Positions 22,921 to 32,429 are shown, counted from the first letter of the stretch. The stretch: DNA of 64,000 bases from Nelumbo lutea (GCA_022828595.1 JAKGHH010000004.1:86084270-86148269); one strand, 5' to 3'. The notes: a model not told the origin generated them from the letters alone. Numbers and translations are program-made.

Positions 22921-23764
22921 CGAATTCTCTTTTCTTTTGGGTCAACTCCCGCAAACCCTTGGATACTGGCTTGAATTTGATCTTTGAGACAATCCTAAAT
23001 TGGAGCCCTAGCTTTCACTCTCTTCAAACTTTGATTTCCTAGCTGAGACATCTTAGCTGCTAGTGTCCCACCCTCTTGTTCTAACTTGGGCATTCTAAAC
23101 TCCTTGTCATTTACTGTCACTTTGGATTTCACCAGTAATTTGGGGAACAATCTCCTTGTCTGACTACAGGCTCGGTTTTGTCTTCTTCGGATGAACCTCA
23201 ATCTTCTTTTTATCAACAACAAATGTTCACCATCCTAAGAAATTTTTCTTTTTATTTTTTTTTAGCGCAAACCATTGGGATCTGACACCTGGGTTAAATC
23301 CCTCCCAGAAACCGTGAGGTGAACCTTGGACATCATCCTTGCTTTCCCTTCTTTTTTCCTTTTTTTTTGTCTTAAAAAACAATTTTGATGATCGACTCTC
23401 CAAGTTACCAAATACAGATTTACAAAAACAATAACCTGGGTTAATCTTTAACTGACCAGGGCTCTCTGTCCAACACATCCTCCAGATCTTCTGCATTGTG
23501 AAATTTGATCCACAACATTTCACCTTCTACCAGTTCTATCTTGTACTCCTCTGACGTCCACAATCAAATCCAATATAACCGTTGCAGAACTCCTCCAGTG
23601 TTAAGCAGTTTATCAGATAAAATCCTTCCATAACAAATTGCACGTTGCAATGTTCTTCAACGACTCTGTTTTCTTAAGCACATTCACCTTCTTAATCTTA
23701 CTCTCTTCCATATCCTAATTGATTTCGTTTTCTCCCAAGATTTCGTCGCCTTCTTCTTTGTTTC
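22921..23764 (-). mobile_element. LINE-2, 5' part, between the gypsy and copia-2
   Basis: The - strand continuation of the LINE at 7735-10139. Joining 22921 to 10139 after removal of the gypsy and one duplication copy leaves the LINE reading in the same orientation, upstream of the endonuclease motif NIIFFNETK. It is cut on the other side by copia-2 at 23765, with the rest of the 5' UTR after 27904. The match at the gypsy junction is by position and orientation, since the sequence there is decayed. Confidence 0.65.
22990..23720 (-). pseudogene. LINE-2 ORF1-like remnant
   Basis: On the - strand a reading beginning near 23717 (MEESKIKKVNVLKKTES) and continuing through two further fragments (23523-23227 and 23222-22995) encodes basic, Lys/Arg-rich protein. 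That is consistent with an ORF1 gag-like protein, but no DUF4283 core or CCHC knuckle can be read. It is split by several frameshifts. The assignment rests on its place between the LINE 5' UTR and ORF2, so other explanations remain open. Confidence 0.4.
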
Positions 23765-25033
23765 TGTAGAGATGTAGAACGATAATGTGGTCCCCACTAC
23801 TGCATGTCTATTTATTGTTGTCAGTATGTTAGCTGGATTAGTTGGTAGTTATTTTTTATTATTTATAGCTTATAGAAGCAGTAGGGGTAATACTGATTTT
23901 TTACCTTGTTTTAAATCATTAGTATAAATAGTTGAGTGGGGCGACAATCTCAGCCATGACTAGACCTGTTCATGGGCTGGGCCGGGCCGGGCCGGGCGGG
24001 GCTCGGTCCGGGCTTTCACTCTGCATTAACAGAATTTTTGTAGGCCTGAGCCCAAGTCCGACCCCACCAACGGGCCTACAACTTGGGCCCAAGCTCGGGC
24101 CCGAGCCCAAAGCCCAAGAGAGACAGGGAGAGAGGAATCGACTTACAGAATAGAGAGAGAGAGAGAGAGGAACAGAGAGAAATCTGTTCGACTTCTATGA
24201 GAGAGAGGAAGATAACGAGAGAGAGAGAGAGAGGAGAGGACCTGGTCACTCCACTCGTCAACACTCAAACGACAAACAATCTTACCTCTTTCGAGAAACC
24301 CATTTCTGTGAGACCTGTAGAAACTCTCTTGTTTTGTTTCCTGCTTAGATTTTCTGGGTAGTTTCATACTTTTTCTTCTAGCTTTTTCTCTTACCCAGTT
24401 CCTACACTTTGAACTCTTCTGGCTTTAGCTATTGCACAGGTTCAGAAGGATGAATATTACACTAGGACCGATGTTGTTTCTTTTACTTTTCCTTTCTCTG
24501 TTCCTTTCATCCTCTGCTTTGCCATCATGGACAAGTTACACTTTCTGAGAGTCTTTCGTTCTTGCAATGATCTTCCCGTTTTGAGTTCCTTTATTCACTG
24601 GAACTACAACCCATCTTCACCGTCAGTCATTGGTGGCACCGATTAGAGTTGAAAGTGAGAAAGAATGAAATATGAGAAGGGTTTGGTTTAGGAATTTAGG
24701 GTTTAAAAGCTATATATATATATATATATATATATAAAAGTCGGGCCGGGCTTTTGTGACAAATCTCGAGCCCGACCCGTAAAATAGTCGGGCTCGGGCT
24801 TTTAGGCCCGAGGTCAAGCCCGCGGACTAATAACTATGTACAAACCCGTCCGGGGGTCGGGCCGGGCCGGGTCAGCCTGTCGGGCTACCCGGCCCATGAA
24901 CAGGTCTAGCCATGACCCACACTCTTCTCTGAATCTTCTCCTCTTCGTTTCTCTCTTCTTCTTTTATTCTCTAAATTATTTATTGTTTAATTAAGATCTA
25001 AACTAAGATTGATTGCAATCTTACTAGACAACT
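23765..25033 (+). repeat. Copia-2 5' LTR, interrupted by a hAT-like element
   Basis: Starts TGTAGAGATGTAGAAC and ends TACTAGACAACT. Without the insert and one 8-bp duplication it is about 313 bp, comparable with the 329-bp 3' LTR. The last three bases before the primer site are ACT and not the usual ACA, in both LTRs. Confidence 0.88.
23961..24908. mobile_element. hAT-like non-autonomous DNA transposon, 948 bp
   Basis: Terminal inverted repeats TAGACCTGTTCATGGGC...GCCCATGAACAGGTCTA, with a perfect 8-bp duplication GCCATGAC (23953-23960 and 24909-24916), the hAT hallmark. Sub-terminal GGGCCGGGCC blocks extend the inverted ends. The interior holds a (GA)-rich tract at about 24151-24236 and a (TA)n run at 24711-24736, with no transposase. 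It inserted into the copia-2 LTR and is therefore younger. Confidence 0.92.
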
Positions 25034-25046
25034 TGGTATCAGAGCC
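25034..25046 (+). promoter_or_regulatory. Copia-2 primer-binding site (initiator-Met tRNA)
   Basis: TGGTATCAGAGCC directly follows the 5' LTR. Confidence 0.9.
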
Positions 25047-25269
25047 AGCCTAGGGCTTCTCATGCGAGTTTAATCAGGCTGACTGCATGAGAACTTCCTA
25101 GGTTTGGAAGTTTTAGAAAAAAAGGTCAATCAACTAGTTCTTGGAGATTGCTGGTAGAGTGCAACAAATGCTCAAGGGATTGTAGAGCCTTGGAAGGTGT
25201 CCAGTGATAAGGAAGAATCAGAGGAAAGAATAAACATATATTGGAGGTGGCTAGAAGCATTATGCTTAA

Positions 25270-27560
25270 CTAAAATGCACCTATACGTTTTTGGGGAGAT
25301 GCTATTCATACAACTGTATATCTCATCAACCGAGTTCCTTCACGAGTCCTAGACATGAAAGTTCCATTTACCTTATTATATCCTAATAAGGAGATGTTTA
25401 CTATTCCCCTTAAGACTTTTGGATGTACTTATTTGTTCAGATCCTTGAGCCTCATCATTCCAAATTTGATCATAAAGCCTCAAAATGTATTTTACTTGGG
25501 TATGCACAAACTCAAAAGGGATATTGCTGCTATGAACTTATCTCTAGGAAACAATTTGTTTCTATGGATGTCACGTTCTTTGAGGATGTACCCTATTATC
25601 CTAGAGTTTCTTCTCAGGGGGAGAGTAGTGAGATGGGGTCCCATTCATCAGAAATCTACTACTTGTCCCAATCACTGAACGGGAGTGTAGTGAGGAGGGT
25701 TGTCAAAGGTGTTGGGATTTGAGGGTGTATCACAGGCGATGGAGGCAGGTTGATTTCGGTCATCAACAGTCCAAGCCAATTCCAATTTCCTCTGTGGCTC
25801 CAGATCCAGGTACCACAGTTCCTTTATCCCCCACTACAGATGAAATACCTTCTATTGTTGAGCCTTTTCCTCCTTCATTGGATGATCTTGATCTTCCAAT
25901 CGTAGTCCGTAAAGGGAAGCACCGTTGTACCTCATCTATAACTCATTGTATTTCCAGGTTTCTGTCTTATGATCATTTGTCTCCATCCTACAAGTCTTTT
26001 TTGGCATTTATTGCTACTATTTCCATTCCCAGAACAATGCAGAAAGCCTTGTCAGTACCTGAGTGGAAGGATGCAATGAAGGTAGAGATGGATGCTCTTC
26101 TAAAGAACAATACATGGGAGTTAGTTGATCAGCTTAAAGGGAAGAAACCGGTTGGGTGTAGATGGGTGTTTACAATGAAACATAATGCTAATGATTCCAT
26201 TGAAAGGTATAATGCCAGATTAGTTGCAAAGGGGTTTACACAAACATATGTCATAAACTATTTGGAGAGTTTTGCACCAGTAGCAAAAATGAACGCTATC
26301 AGAGTTTTACTATCCATTGCAACCAATTTTCTCGTGGCCATTGTTTCAAATGGATGTTAAAAATGCCTTCCTCAATGGTGATTTGCAAGAAGAGGCATGC
26401 ATAGAGTTACCTCCTAGATTTTATAGTGCAGAAGCAGGGAAGAAGGTCTGTTGACTTAATAAGGCCTTATATGGACTGAAGCAGTCTCCCAGAGCCTAGT
26501 TTGATAGATTTAGACAGGCCCTTGAAAAATTTGGCTATGTGCAAGCTCAATCAGAGAACACCCTTTTTATTAAGAAAATGAATTCCTCCTTAACTCTACT
26601 TGCTGTATATGTGGATGATATTGTAGTGACAGGGAGCAATACTTGTGAAATTGTCTCTCTTAAGCAACTACTTCATCAAGAATTTTAGGTCAAAGACTTG
26701 GGAGAACTATGCTATTTTCTAGGCATTGAAGTAACACGATCTAAACATAGGATTTTTGTTTCCCAAAGGATGTATGCTCTTGATCTTTTGGAATAAATTG
26801 GGAAGCTAGGTGTTAAACCTGCTGACACACCTATTGAACAAAATCATAAGATCAGTGTAGAAGGTGGAGAGCCACTTGAAGATAAAGTTATGTTTTAACG
26901 GTTGGTTGGTAAACTACTCTATCTTTGCCTAACACGGCTAGACATTTCTTATGTAGTCAATGTTGTTAGCCAGTATATGCATTCTCTCAAAACCACTCAC
27001 CTACTTGCAGTTGAGAGGATACTGGCTTATTGGAAGAGATGTCCATGTAGAGGTATACTCTTCAAGGATAATGGTCACATGAAAAAAGAAGTTTACACAG
27101 ATGCTGATTGGGCTGGGTGTGTTGATGATAGAAGATCTACCTCTGGGTATTGTGTTTTTGTAGGAGGAAATCTTGTCTCTTGGAGAAGTAAGAAACAAAA
27201 TGTTGTTGCTCATTCAAGTGCTGAAGCTGAATTCAGATCTATGGCAAATGGTGTGGCTGAAGTGTTATGGTTGATATCCCTATTTGAGGAGCTGGGTATT
27301 GCTTATGAGAAGCCCCTGATGCTGTATTGTGATAATTATGCAGCTATTAACATTTTCCACAATCCAGTACAACATGACAGAACTAAGCATATTGAAGTGG
27401 ATCGACACTTTATCAGAGAGAGAGTTGCTTCCCAAGAAGTGTGTCTTCCATATATCGCCTCCAATATGCAGCTTGCAGATCTCTTCACCAAGGCAGTTAC
27501 AAAGACCAAATTGGAGACTGACTTATGCAAGTTGGGAATGACTAATATCTACTCCCAACT
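25270..27560 (+). pseudogene. Copia-2 pol remnant (integrase tail, RT, RNase H)
   Basis: The integrase C-terminal end at about 25290-25620 changes frame (INRVPSR near 25330; KASKCILLGYAQTQKGY near 25460). RT follows from about 26060 (WKDAMKVEMDALLKNNTWEL, CRWVFTMKHN) with stops near 26360, 26455, 26498 and 26687. Its YVDD box at 26608-26619 is retained. RNase H is open from 26902 to 27591 (ADWAGCVDDRRSTSGYCVF, VVAHSSAEAEFRSMA, LPYIASNMQLADLFTKA). Gag and protease are absent, so the copy cannot have transposed on its own in this state. Confidence 0.88.
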
Positions 27561-27570
27561 TGAGGGGGAG
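27558..27570 (+). promoter_or_regulatory. Copia-2 polypurine tract
   Basis: ACTTGAGGGGGAG directly before the 3' LTR, nearly identical to the tract of copia-1. Confidence 0.85.
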
Positions 27571-27899
27571 TGTAGAGATGTAGAACAATAATGTGGTCTT
27601 CATTGCTGCATGTCTATTTATATTGCTGTTAGTATGTTAGCTGGATTAGTTGGTAGTTATTTTCTGTTATTTATAGCTTATGTAAGCAGTAGGGGTAATA
27701 CTGGTTTTTTACCTTGTTTTAAATCATTAATATAAATGGTTGAGTGGGGCGACAATCTCAGTCATGACCCACACTCTTCTCTGAACCTTTTCTCTTCTTC
27801 ATGTTCTCTCTTCTTCTTCTCCCCTTCTTTTATTCTCTGCATTATTTCTTGTTTAATTCAGATCTAAACGAAGACTGATTGCAGTCTTACTAGACAACT
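27571..27899 (+). repeat. Copia-2 3' LTR
   Basis: 329 bp from TGTAGAGATG to AGACAACT, followed by the duplication GTTTC. It includes the intact hAT target site CATGAC near 27763. Confidence 0.9.
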
Positions 27900-27904
27900 G
27901 TTTC

Positions 27905-27965
27905 CACCACCAACTCTCCTAACTGAGCACCACCAACTCTGTAATTTACCTAATATCTTGGACAT
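27905..27965 (-). mobile_element. LINE-2, probable 5' UTR end, right of copia-2
   Basis: After copia-2 and its duplication the sequence CACCACCAACTCT occurs twice in tandem. It is on the same side as the LINE 5' end, and joining 23764 to 27905 is implied by the GTTTC duplication. The true 5' end of the LINE is not marked by a visible target duplication. Confidence 0.45.
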
Positions 27966-27988
27966 ATGCATTAAGAATTAAATTTCCA

Positions 27989-28107
27989 GGCTCAGTTTGG
28001 AAGGAGTACAAATACAAATATGTAGAGTGCAAAACTTTACATTTTGTATTATTTTATATGTATTTATACTGTTCATATTTGTATTTGTACTCCTTCCAAA
28101 CTAAGCC
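27989..28107. mobile_element. Tourist-like MITE, copy 1
   Basis: Inverted ends GGCTCAGTTTGGAAGGAGTA...CTCCTTCCAAACTAAGCC. Nearly the whole element folds on itself. The right flank is TAA but the left is CCA, so the target duplication is worn. It lies in the large intron of the DUF2358 gene, about 145 bp before the acceptor. Confidence 0.8.
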
Positions 28108-28251
28108 TAAACATCTACATCTGACTCTTAGTACATCCCTTCTGAAGTGACATTTGATGATTTCAAAGACAACTGAAGGTGCTTAGTGTGTATAAGAGAA
28201 CACATAAGATTGAGATAAATCAGCTGACTTTTATGTTCTTCTGCCCTTCAG

Positions 28252-28334
28252 GTAAGGATTTGTATGCACGCAACTTGAAATTGCTTGTTCCTTTCTTTGA
28301 TCGTCCATCAATTGTACTACGAAAGATTGAGAAG
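28252..28334 (+). CDS. DUF2358 gene, second visible exon
   Basis: After completing a glycine codon split across the 21-kb intron, this exon gives 27 codons: KDLYARNLKLLVPFFDRPSI, then seven residues ending IEK. This is the second conserved block of the DUF2358 domain and joins directly to the first. It ends in phase 0 at AAG|GTATCC. If the donor were skipped, a readthrough frame would continue 54 bases to a TGA near 28386. Confidence 0.9.
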
Positions 28335-28782
28335 GTATCCAAAAATGTGAAATCTTATTTAGAAAAAACAGTCTTGCCTTTGACTTGAACTAAAGTGATT
28401 GGATCTCAAAGTCCATGTTATAAATATGCAGCAATGTTGAGAAAGAGAATGGAACAAATTTTCCCTGTCATTTCATCCAGAATTAGGAGTGAATCAACAA
28501 CAATAACTTATGAAAATAACTTATGAAAGACAAAGGGGAACCTTGAGTGAATCAACAAAAATAACTTATGAAAATAAATAGTTTTCTTTGAGATTCATTA
28601 TAAATGGAAGTTGCAAACTAACAGAAGTCTTTAGGATTAATGCAACAATGCAGATCTTTAAACCCTTTATTAGGAAGGTTATCCACCTTCATATGCTTCC
28701 ATCATACAAGTTGGATTGAACAGCATGTACATGGATTTTTTCCCTCTTTTGAAACTTGTTCATAGATGAGGACAGGAGCTGA
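28335..28782 (+). other. Intron sequence, no gene
   Basis: The 5' third of the 1345-bp intron 28335-29679. It contains an imperfect local duplication of GTGAATCAACAA...AATAACTTATGAAAATAA near 28490-28580. Nothing else was seen. Confidence 0.5.
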
Positions 28783-29229
28783 CATTTTTTTTTTCTTTTC
28801 TTTTTGGTTCCATGGGGCTACACAACAGTGGATAGGCCATCCCCCAAACCCATAACCCCTGTTAGAGAATAAAACCTATTCAAGGACCTCACTTAACAGC
28901 TTAAGCTTTTAGGTTGAATGGTTCTTTGAGATGGTATCAGAGCCACTTTGACCAAGTGGTCTAAAGTTCAATTCTCGTCACCCCATTATAATTAATTTTC
29001 AGCACAAGGTATGGGTGGGCCTGTGCGGTCCATGCTTCAAGCCCAATGGGCTTTCGTGTGAGGGGGCATGTTAGAGAATAAAACCTATTCAAGGACCTCA
29101 CTTAACAGCTTAAGCCTTTAGGTTGAATGGTTCTTTGAGAACCCCCAACCCAGGTGCAGGCGGGATTCGATCCCAAGTCTCCACTACAACCAGCAGGAGA
29201 CCTTACCAACCAGCCAGTTTCCACCTTGC
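28783..29229 (-). mobile_element. tRNA-derived SINE, split by a TRIM
   Basis: Read on the - strand from 29229 it has an A-box-like TGGCTGGTTGGTAAGG, a B-box-like GGGATCGAATCCC, a body and an A-rich tail (T-run at 28784-28800 on +). Candidate target duplications flank it: CAGGAGCTGAC before the tail and CAGGAGTTGGC after the head, 9 of 11 matching. The SINE body is interrupted by the TRIM at 28860-29140. A related tail motif recurs near 49700 and 60150. Confidence 0.7.
28860..29140 (+). mobile_element. TRIM (terminal-repeat retrotransposon in miniature), 281 bp
   Basis: Two 72-bp direct terminal repeats (28860-28931 and 29069-29140) start TGTTAGAGAATAAAACC and differ by one base (CTT/CCT). 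The primer site TGGTATCAGAGCC is at 28932-28944, the polypurine tract GAGGGGGCA is just before the second repeat, and the perfect 5-bp duplication is ACCCC on both sides. There is no coding capacity. It depends on another element's proteins. It inserted into the SINE. Confidence 0.93.
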
Positions 29230-29240
29230 AGGAGTTGGCT

Positions 29241-29679
29241 TTATTTATGATATGGAAAATCTTTCATGGACCATTCATCCTATTTTATGCCCATATGATC
29301 TCAATAGTAGATTGTCCTTCCACCATTAGAGACATTACGTTAATATCTCTAGATGTTTTCAGCCCTTGTAAGAGGGTAAGAGTCAGTTCCAGTTTATATG
29401 CCCAAACAAGCTATTGCATTTTACTTCATGGTTTCCTAAAATAAATTGTAGAAGAAAGGTTTGTAAGTGGTGGCTAAGATGATTTCTGGGTCAATATTCA
29501 GCTTAAGAGTCCCTCAAATGGTGATTTCTTTTCCCTGTCACAACCCTTCTTTGAACTTCTAAATGATTAAGCGACGTTGGTATCACAGAATGTGGTAAAT
29601 GATATTTTTTATAATTTTTATGGTTTTATCAGTATTGGTAAATTATTAACCATATTAATACTTTGCCTCTTGTATGCAG
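29241..29679 (+). other. Intron sequence, no gene
   Basis: The 3' part of the intron ending with the acceptor TTGCCTCTTGTATGCAG at 29663-29679. No repeat was recognised. Confidence 0.5.
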
Positions 29680-29726
29680 GGTTTTAAATATGAGTCGAAT
29701 TTTGTATTGGCAACATGGAAACTAAG
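29680..29726 (+). CDS. DUF2358 gene, third visible exon
   Basis: 47 bp encoding GFKYESNFVLATWKL plus two bases of an Arg codon (AG|G). FVLATWKLR is a conserved strand of the family. The donor AAG|GTGTTT is non-optimal but has GT. The frame joins the neighbours without a gap. Confidence 0.88.
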
Positions 29727-29895
29727 GTGTTTAGTCAATGTTTTTTTTTTTTTTTCATTGTATACTTACCCGTCTTTCTTGCCTGTCCTTTCTTTGTAAA
29801 TCTGTAAATGGGCCAATTAATCTTTCTTTTCAACATAAAATTTTCAGCTTTTAGGAACTCTAAATTGAAAAGGTAATCTGTCAAGAATTCCTTTA

Positions 29896-29994
29896 GGCTC
29901 GGTTTGGGAAGAGTGCAAATACAAGGCTTAGAAATACAGTATACAAGGCTTTTCACTGTACATATTTGTATCTGTACTCTTCCCAAACTGAGCC
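29896..29994. mobile_element. Tourist-like MITE, copy 2
   Basis: 99 bp, GGCTCGGTTTGGGAAGAGTG...CTTCCCAAACTGAGCC, with a perfect TTA duplication on both sides (29893-29895, 29995-29997). The TTA target and the TIR type fit PIF/Harbinger Tourist-like MITEs. It lies in an intron of the DUF2358 gene. Confidence 0.88.
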
Positions 29995-29997
29995 TTA

Positions 29998-30987
29998 ATG
30001 TCAAAAATGCTATGTTAAAAGAAGCATCTAAGTTAGTAATGTCTGAATAGCACTCTGTCATTCAGCACAAGGGTGGCATCCTAGTTGGACATTCACCTCT
30101 GGCTTTCATTGTTAAATGTGTTCAGATCACTACAGTTGTCCCCTTCCCCAAGTTCTGTGAGTAAAGCAAGATATCTTTGGGAACTTCAATTATTATTCAT
30201 GATTAAAATTATTTATATAAATGAATGGCAATGCTTTTACTTCTAGACTTCTAGTTGTTTTAGATATTATCGCATAGAATAAATAATAAATGGTTGGTAA
30301 ACTTGATGTTTCTATTAGATAATAATGATTAATGAAACATATTGGAAATCTATTATTATGCTATTGTGGAAATTGAATCTAGTATCTTTTCCTTGAATGC
30401 CCATTATCAGACAATACATCATTTGTGAAGCTGGAATAAAACTAGTATAGAAACTAATAGAATGACACCTGTTGGAAAATGTTCACTCAATTTTCTTATA
30501 GAAAACCTGCCAAATAAAATCCATAGAGGCATCTTATCCACTAATACATCTTTCTGAATATCCAGAAGATGTATCTGGTGTCAAAATTCATCATATAGCT
30601 ATTAGCTACCTCATGTCATGTGGTAATGCTGTAATGGAACTCCACAACTGTCCATATCCCATCATGAGTTCGTAAGGGGAAAAACCATATGACTCTTCTG
30701 CCACGCTTTCTTTTTAATGAACATCTTCACTTGACAGACTAGCTGAATTGGTTATCTAACCCCATTTTCTCTCCCTAGAAAAAAGGTAAGTAATTTCTTT
30801 TTAGTTACAACAATATTGAATTGTATGTGTGGTTTTTCTGCTGGATTACCTCAAGTTCCTTGCATTCCTGTTCGTTGTTACCCATGTGTGTGTGTTGTTT
30901 TCTGCTGGATTACCTCAAGTGCCTTATATGCTTGTTTCTTGTTATCCCATAACTGCCATACTGGTTAGATAACAAGTTAATTTGCAG
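29998..30987 (+). other. Intron sequence with a local duplication
   Basis: Part of the 1261-bp intron 29727-30987. A roughly 65-bp tandem duplication is visible at about 30834-30950 (CTGCTGGATTACCTCAAG twice, each followed by a related tail). It ends in the acceptor TAATTTGCAG. No coding sequence was seen. Confidence 0.5.
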
Positions 30988-31066
30988 GACCTACTTGAAA
31001 CTTCCTTGGAGACCCCTTATTTCAATAGAAGGAAATACAGTCTACGATTTAAATGCTGATTTCAAA
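30988..31066 (+). CDS. DUF2358 gene, fourth visible exon
   Basis: Completes the Arg codon and adds 26 codons: TYLKLPWRPLISIEGN followed by TVYDLNADFK. LPWRPLISI is the most conserved DUF2358 block. Phase 0 at the end, donor AAA|GTAAGA close to consensus, with a short 101-bp intron after it. Confidence 0.92.
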
Positions 31067-31167
31067 GTAAGAAAAACATTTCCCAAGCAACAAATTGTTT
31101 TGAGTCAATGTGCTGTGTGATTTACCATTTTACATATTCCTTTGTTGTTGATATCATCATTTGGCAG

Positions 31168-31257
31168 ATTGTTAGACATGTTGAGAGTTGGAATGTGTCC
31201 GCACTTCAACCAGTTGGACAAATATTTACTCCTAGTTTTGGAAGGCATGGAGAGTGA
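31168..31257 (+). CDS. DUF2358 gene, last exon and stop
   Basis: Acceptor CATTTGGCAG, then 29 codons and TGA at 31255-31257: IVRHVESWNVSALQPVGQ, then IFTPSFGRHGE. The C-terminal tail follows the usual family ending, so the protein appears complete at this end. The five visible exons sum to about 121 residues with no stop or frameshift, which argues for a functional gene. The 3' UTR runs on from 31258, with no clear AATAAA close to the stop. Confidence 0.92.
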   Translation: MVRHVESWNVSALQPVGQIFTPSFGRHGE

Positions 31258-32280
31258 ATACTATTCTGCAAAAAAGTTGTATAATGGGATCTAGAATGAA
31301 ACACTACTGAACTGTGCCTTAATCACAACTTTTTGGGGTTGTCTAGAGAAATCCTTTCCTGCCATTGTTCTCTAAGATCTAGAGTGAAATGCTGGGGTAA
31401 TGTCTGTTACCACCTTTACTGCATGTAGCACTTGGAGCTGGGTCTTTCACGGTTTCACCCATTGTTTGTAAATTCTAATTGGTAGTTTTAGCAACCTGTA
31501 AATTATGTAATCCTCGAATTCATAGAAAACTGACGTATACAAAAATGACTAGATCAAGTGTACTGGCCTTTCACTGTGATAGATAAGCTATTTATGTTTC
31601 TTGTTTTTTCTTTCTTTCTTTCTTAAGTTATTTGACATTATTACTTCTAGTGGGTCCCCCCGCCCCCCTAATTTGCACATAGCACATTGATAAAAAACAA
31701 AAAGGACAATGCTGAAACCAGTCCTGACTCCTGAGGTTGTCAGTTTTGGCCAGTTACTAACCTCAAACCACCCTTACATGTTTGGGTACTTGTGTATGGT
31801 CTTCAGGACCGGACAAACCTTGCTGAAATTCAACTGTAAAAGGTTGAAAGATACCAACTTGGGTTTGGGACATGTGGGACCTGGTTAGTGTTTCATAAAC
31901 CAAAAGCCAGATCTCCTGCGTTGCATCCAGTTGAAAAGATTCAATGGTTTTAATTGGTGGTTTGCAGTCTGCTTAATAAAATGCTGACCCATTTTTAGAG
32001 TGGTTAACAAAGTTTGTTTGGTATGACCTTCCAGGGTTCCAATTTGGTCCTCCGGTATGTAATACACTGATTTGATTAGTTAGCTAATATAATTCTTCCT
32101 TTATTTGTGTGGGGAAATTTTCAATCTGTTTGAGATTTGAACGATCTCGGATACGTGTAATGCCAATAGAGATTAGACCTGGCCCAGGCACTGATTCATT
32201 TATCCTGCCAAGTTGAAAAAATCCAACTGGTCCAACCAGGTTTGACAGTTAAAAAAATAAAAAAATAGTGCATGAACTGC
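31258..32280 (+). other. 3' UTR and downstream intergenic DNA of the DUF2358 gene
   Basis: Includes the presumed 3' UTR. A C-rich stretch (GTCCCCCCGCCCCCC) lies near 31663. No gene was seen. Confidence 0.45.
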
Positions 32281-32429
32281 ATCCTACGAAAAAAAATGTG
32301 AATCACTGTTAGAAGTATAGGAGATATTTCCCATAGAATGTGCCCTATGGAATGTGAATCACTGTTTTGGTAGTAAATTTATCTCATGAAAATAGAACAC
32401 GGGCTCCCTATAGAATGTGCCCCATGTGC

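Larger units (their letters stand above)
23765..27899 (+). mobile_element. Ty1/copia retrotransposon (copia-2), inserted in LINE-2
   Basis: Copia-type LTRs (5' LTR 23765-25033 including a hAT-like insert; 3' LTR 27571-27899) flank a truncated pol. The perfect 5-bp target duplication is GTTTC (23760-23764 and 27900-27904). Gag, protease and most of integrase are deleted: only about 240 bp separate the primer site from the integrase tail. The LTRs are visibly more divergent than those of copia-1. It is in sense with the host gene. Confidence 0.9.
7118..28251 (+). other. 21.1-kb transposon-filled intron of the DUF2358 gene
   Basis: The donor GTAGGA is at 7118 and the acceptor TTCTTCTGCCCTTCAG ends at 28251. 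Removing it joins G|GT into a glycine codon and keeps the frame. The content is a LINE split by gypsy (which contains copia-1, which contains a solo LTR) and by copia-2 (which contains a hAT-like element), plus one Tourist-like MITE. Only about 1 kb is not recognisable transposon, namely 7118-7734 and parts of 27965-28251. Confidence 0.85.

Noticed and set aside
28179..28388. 69-codon + strand ORF
   Set aside because: It starts in the intron before 28252 and ends after the donor at 28335. Only 28252-28334 is coding, as an exon of the DUF2358 gene.
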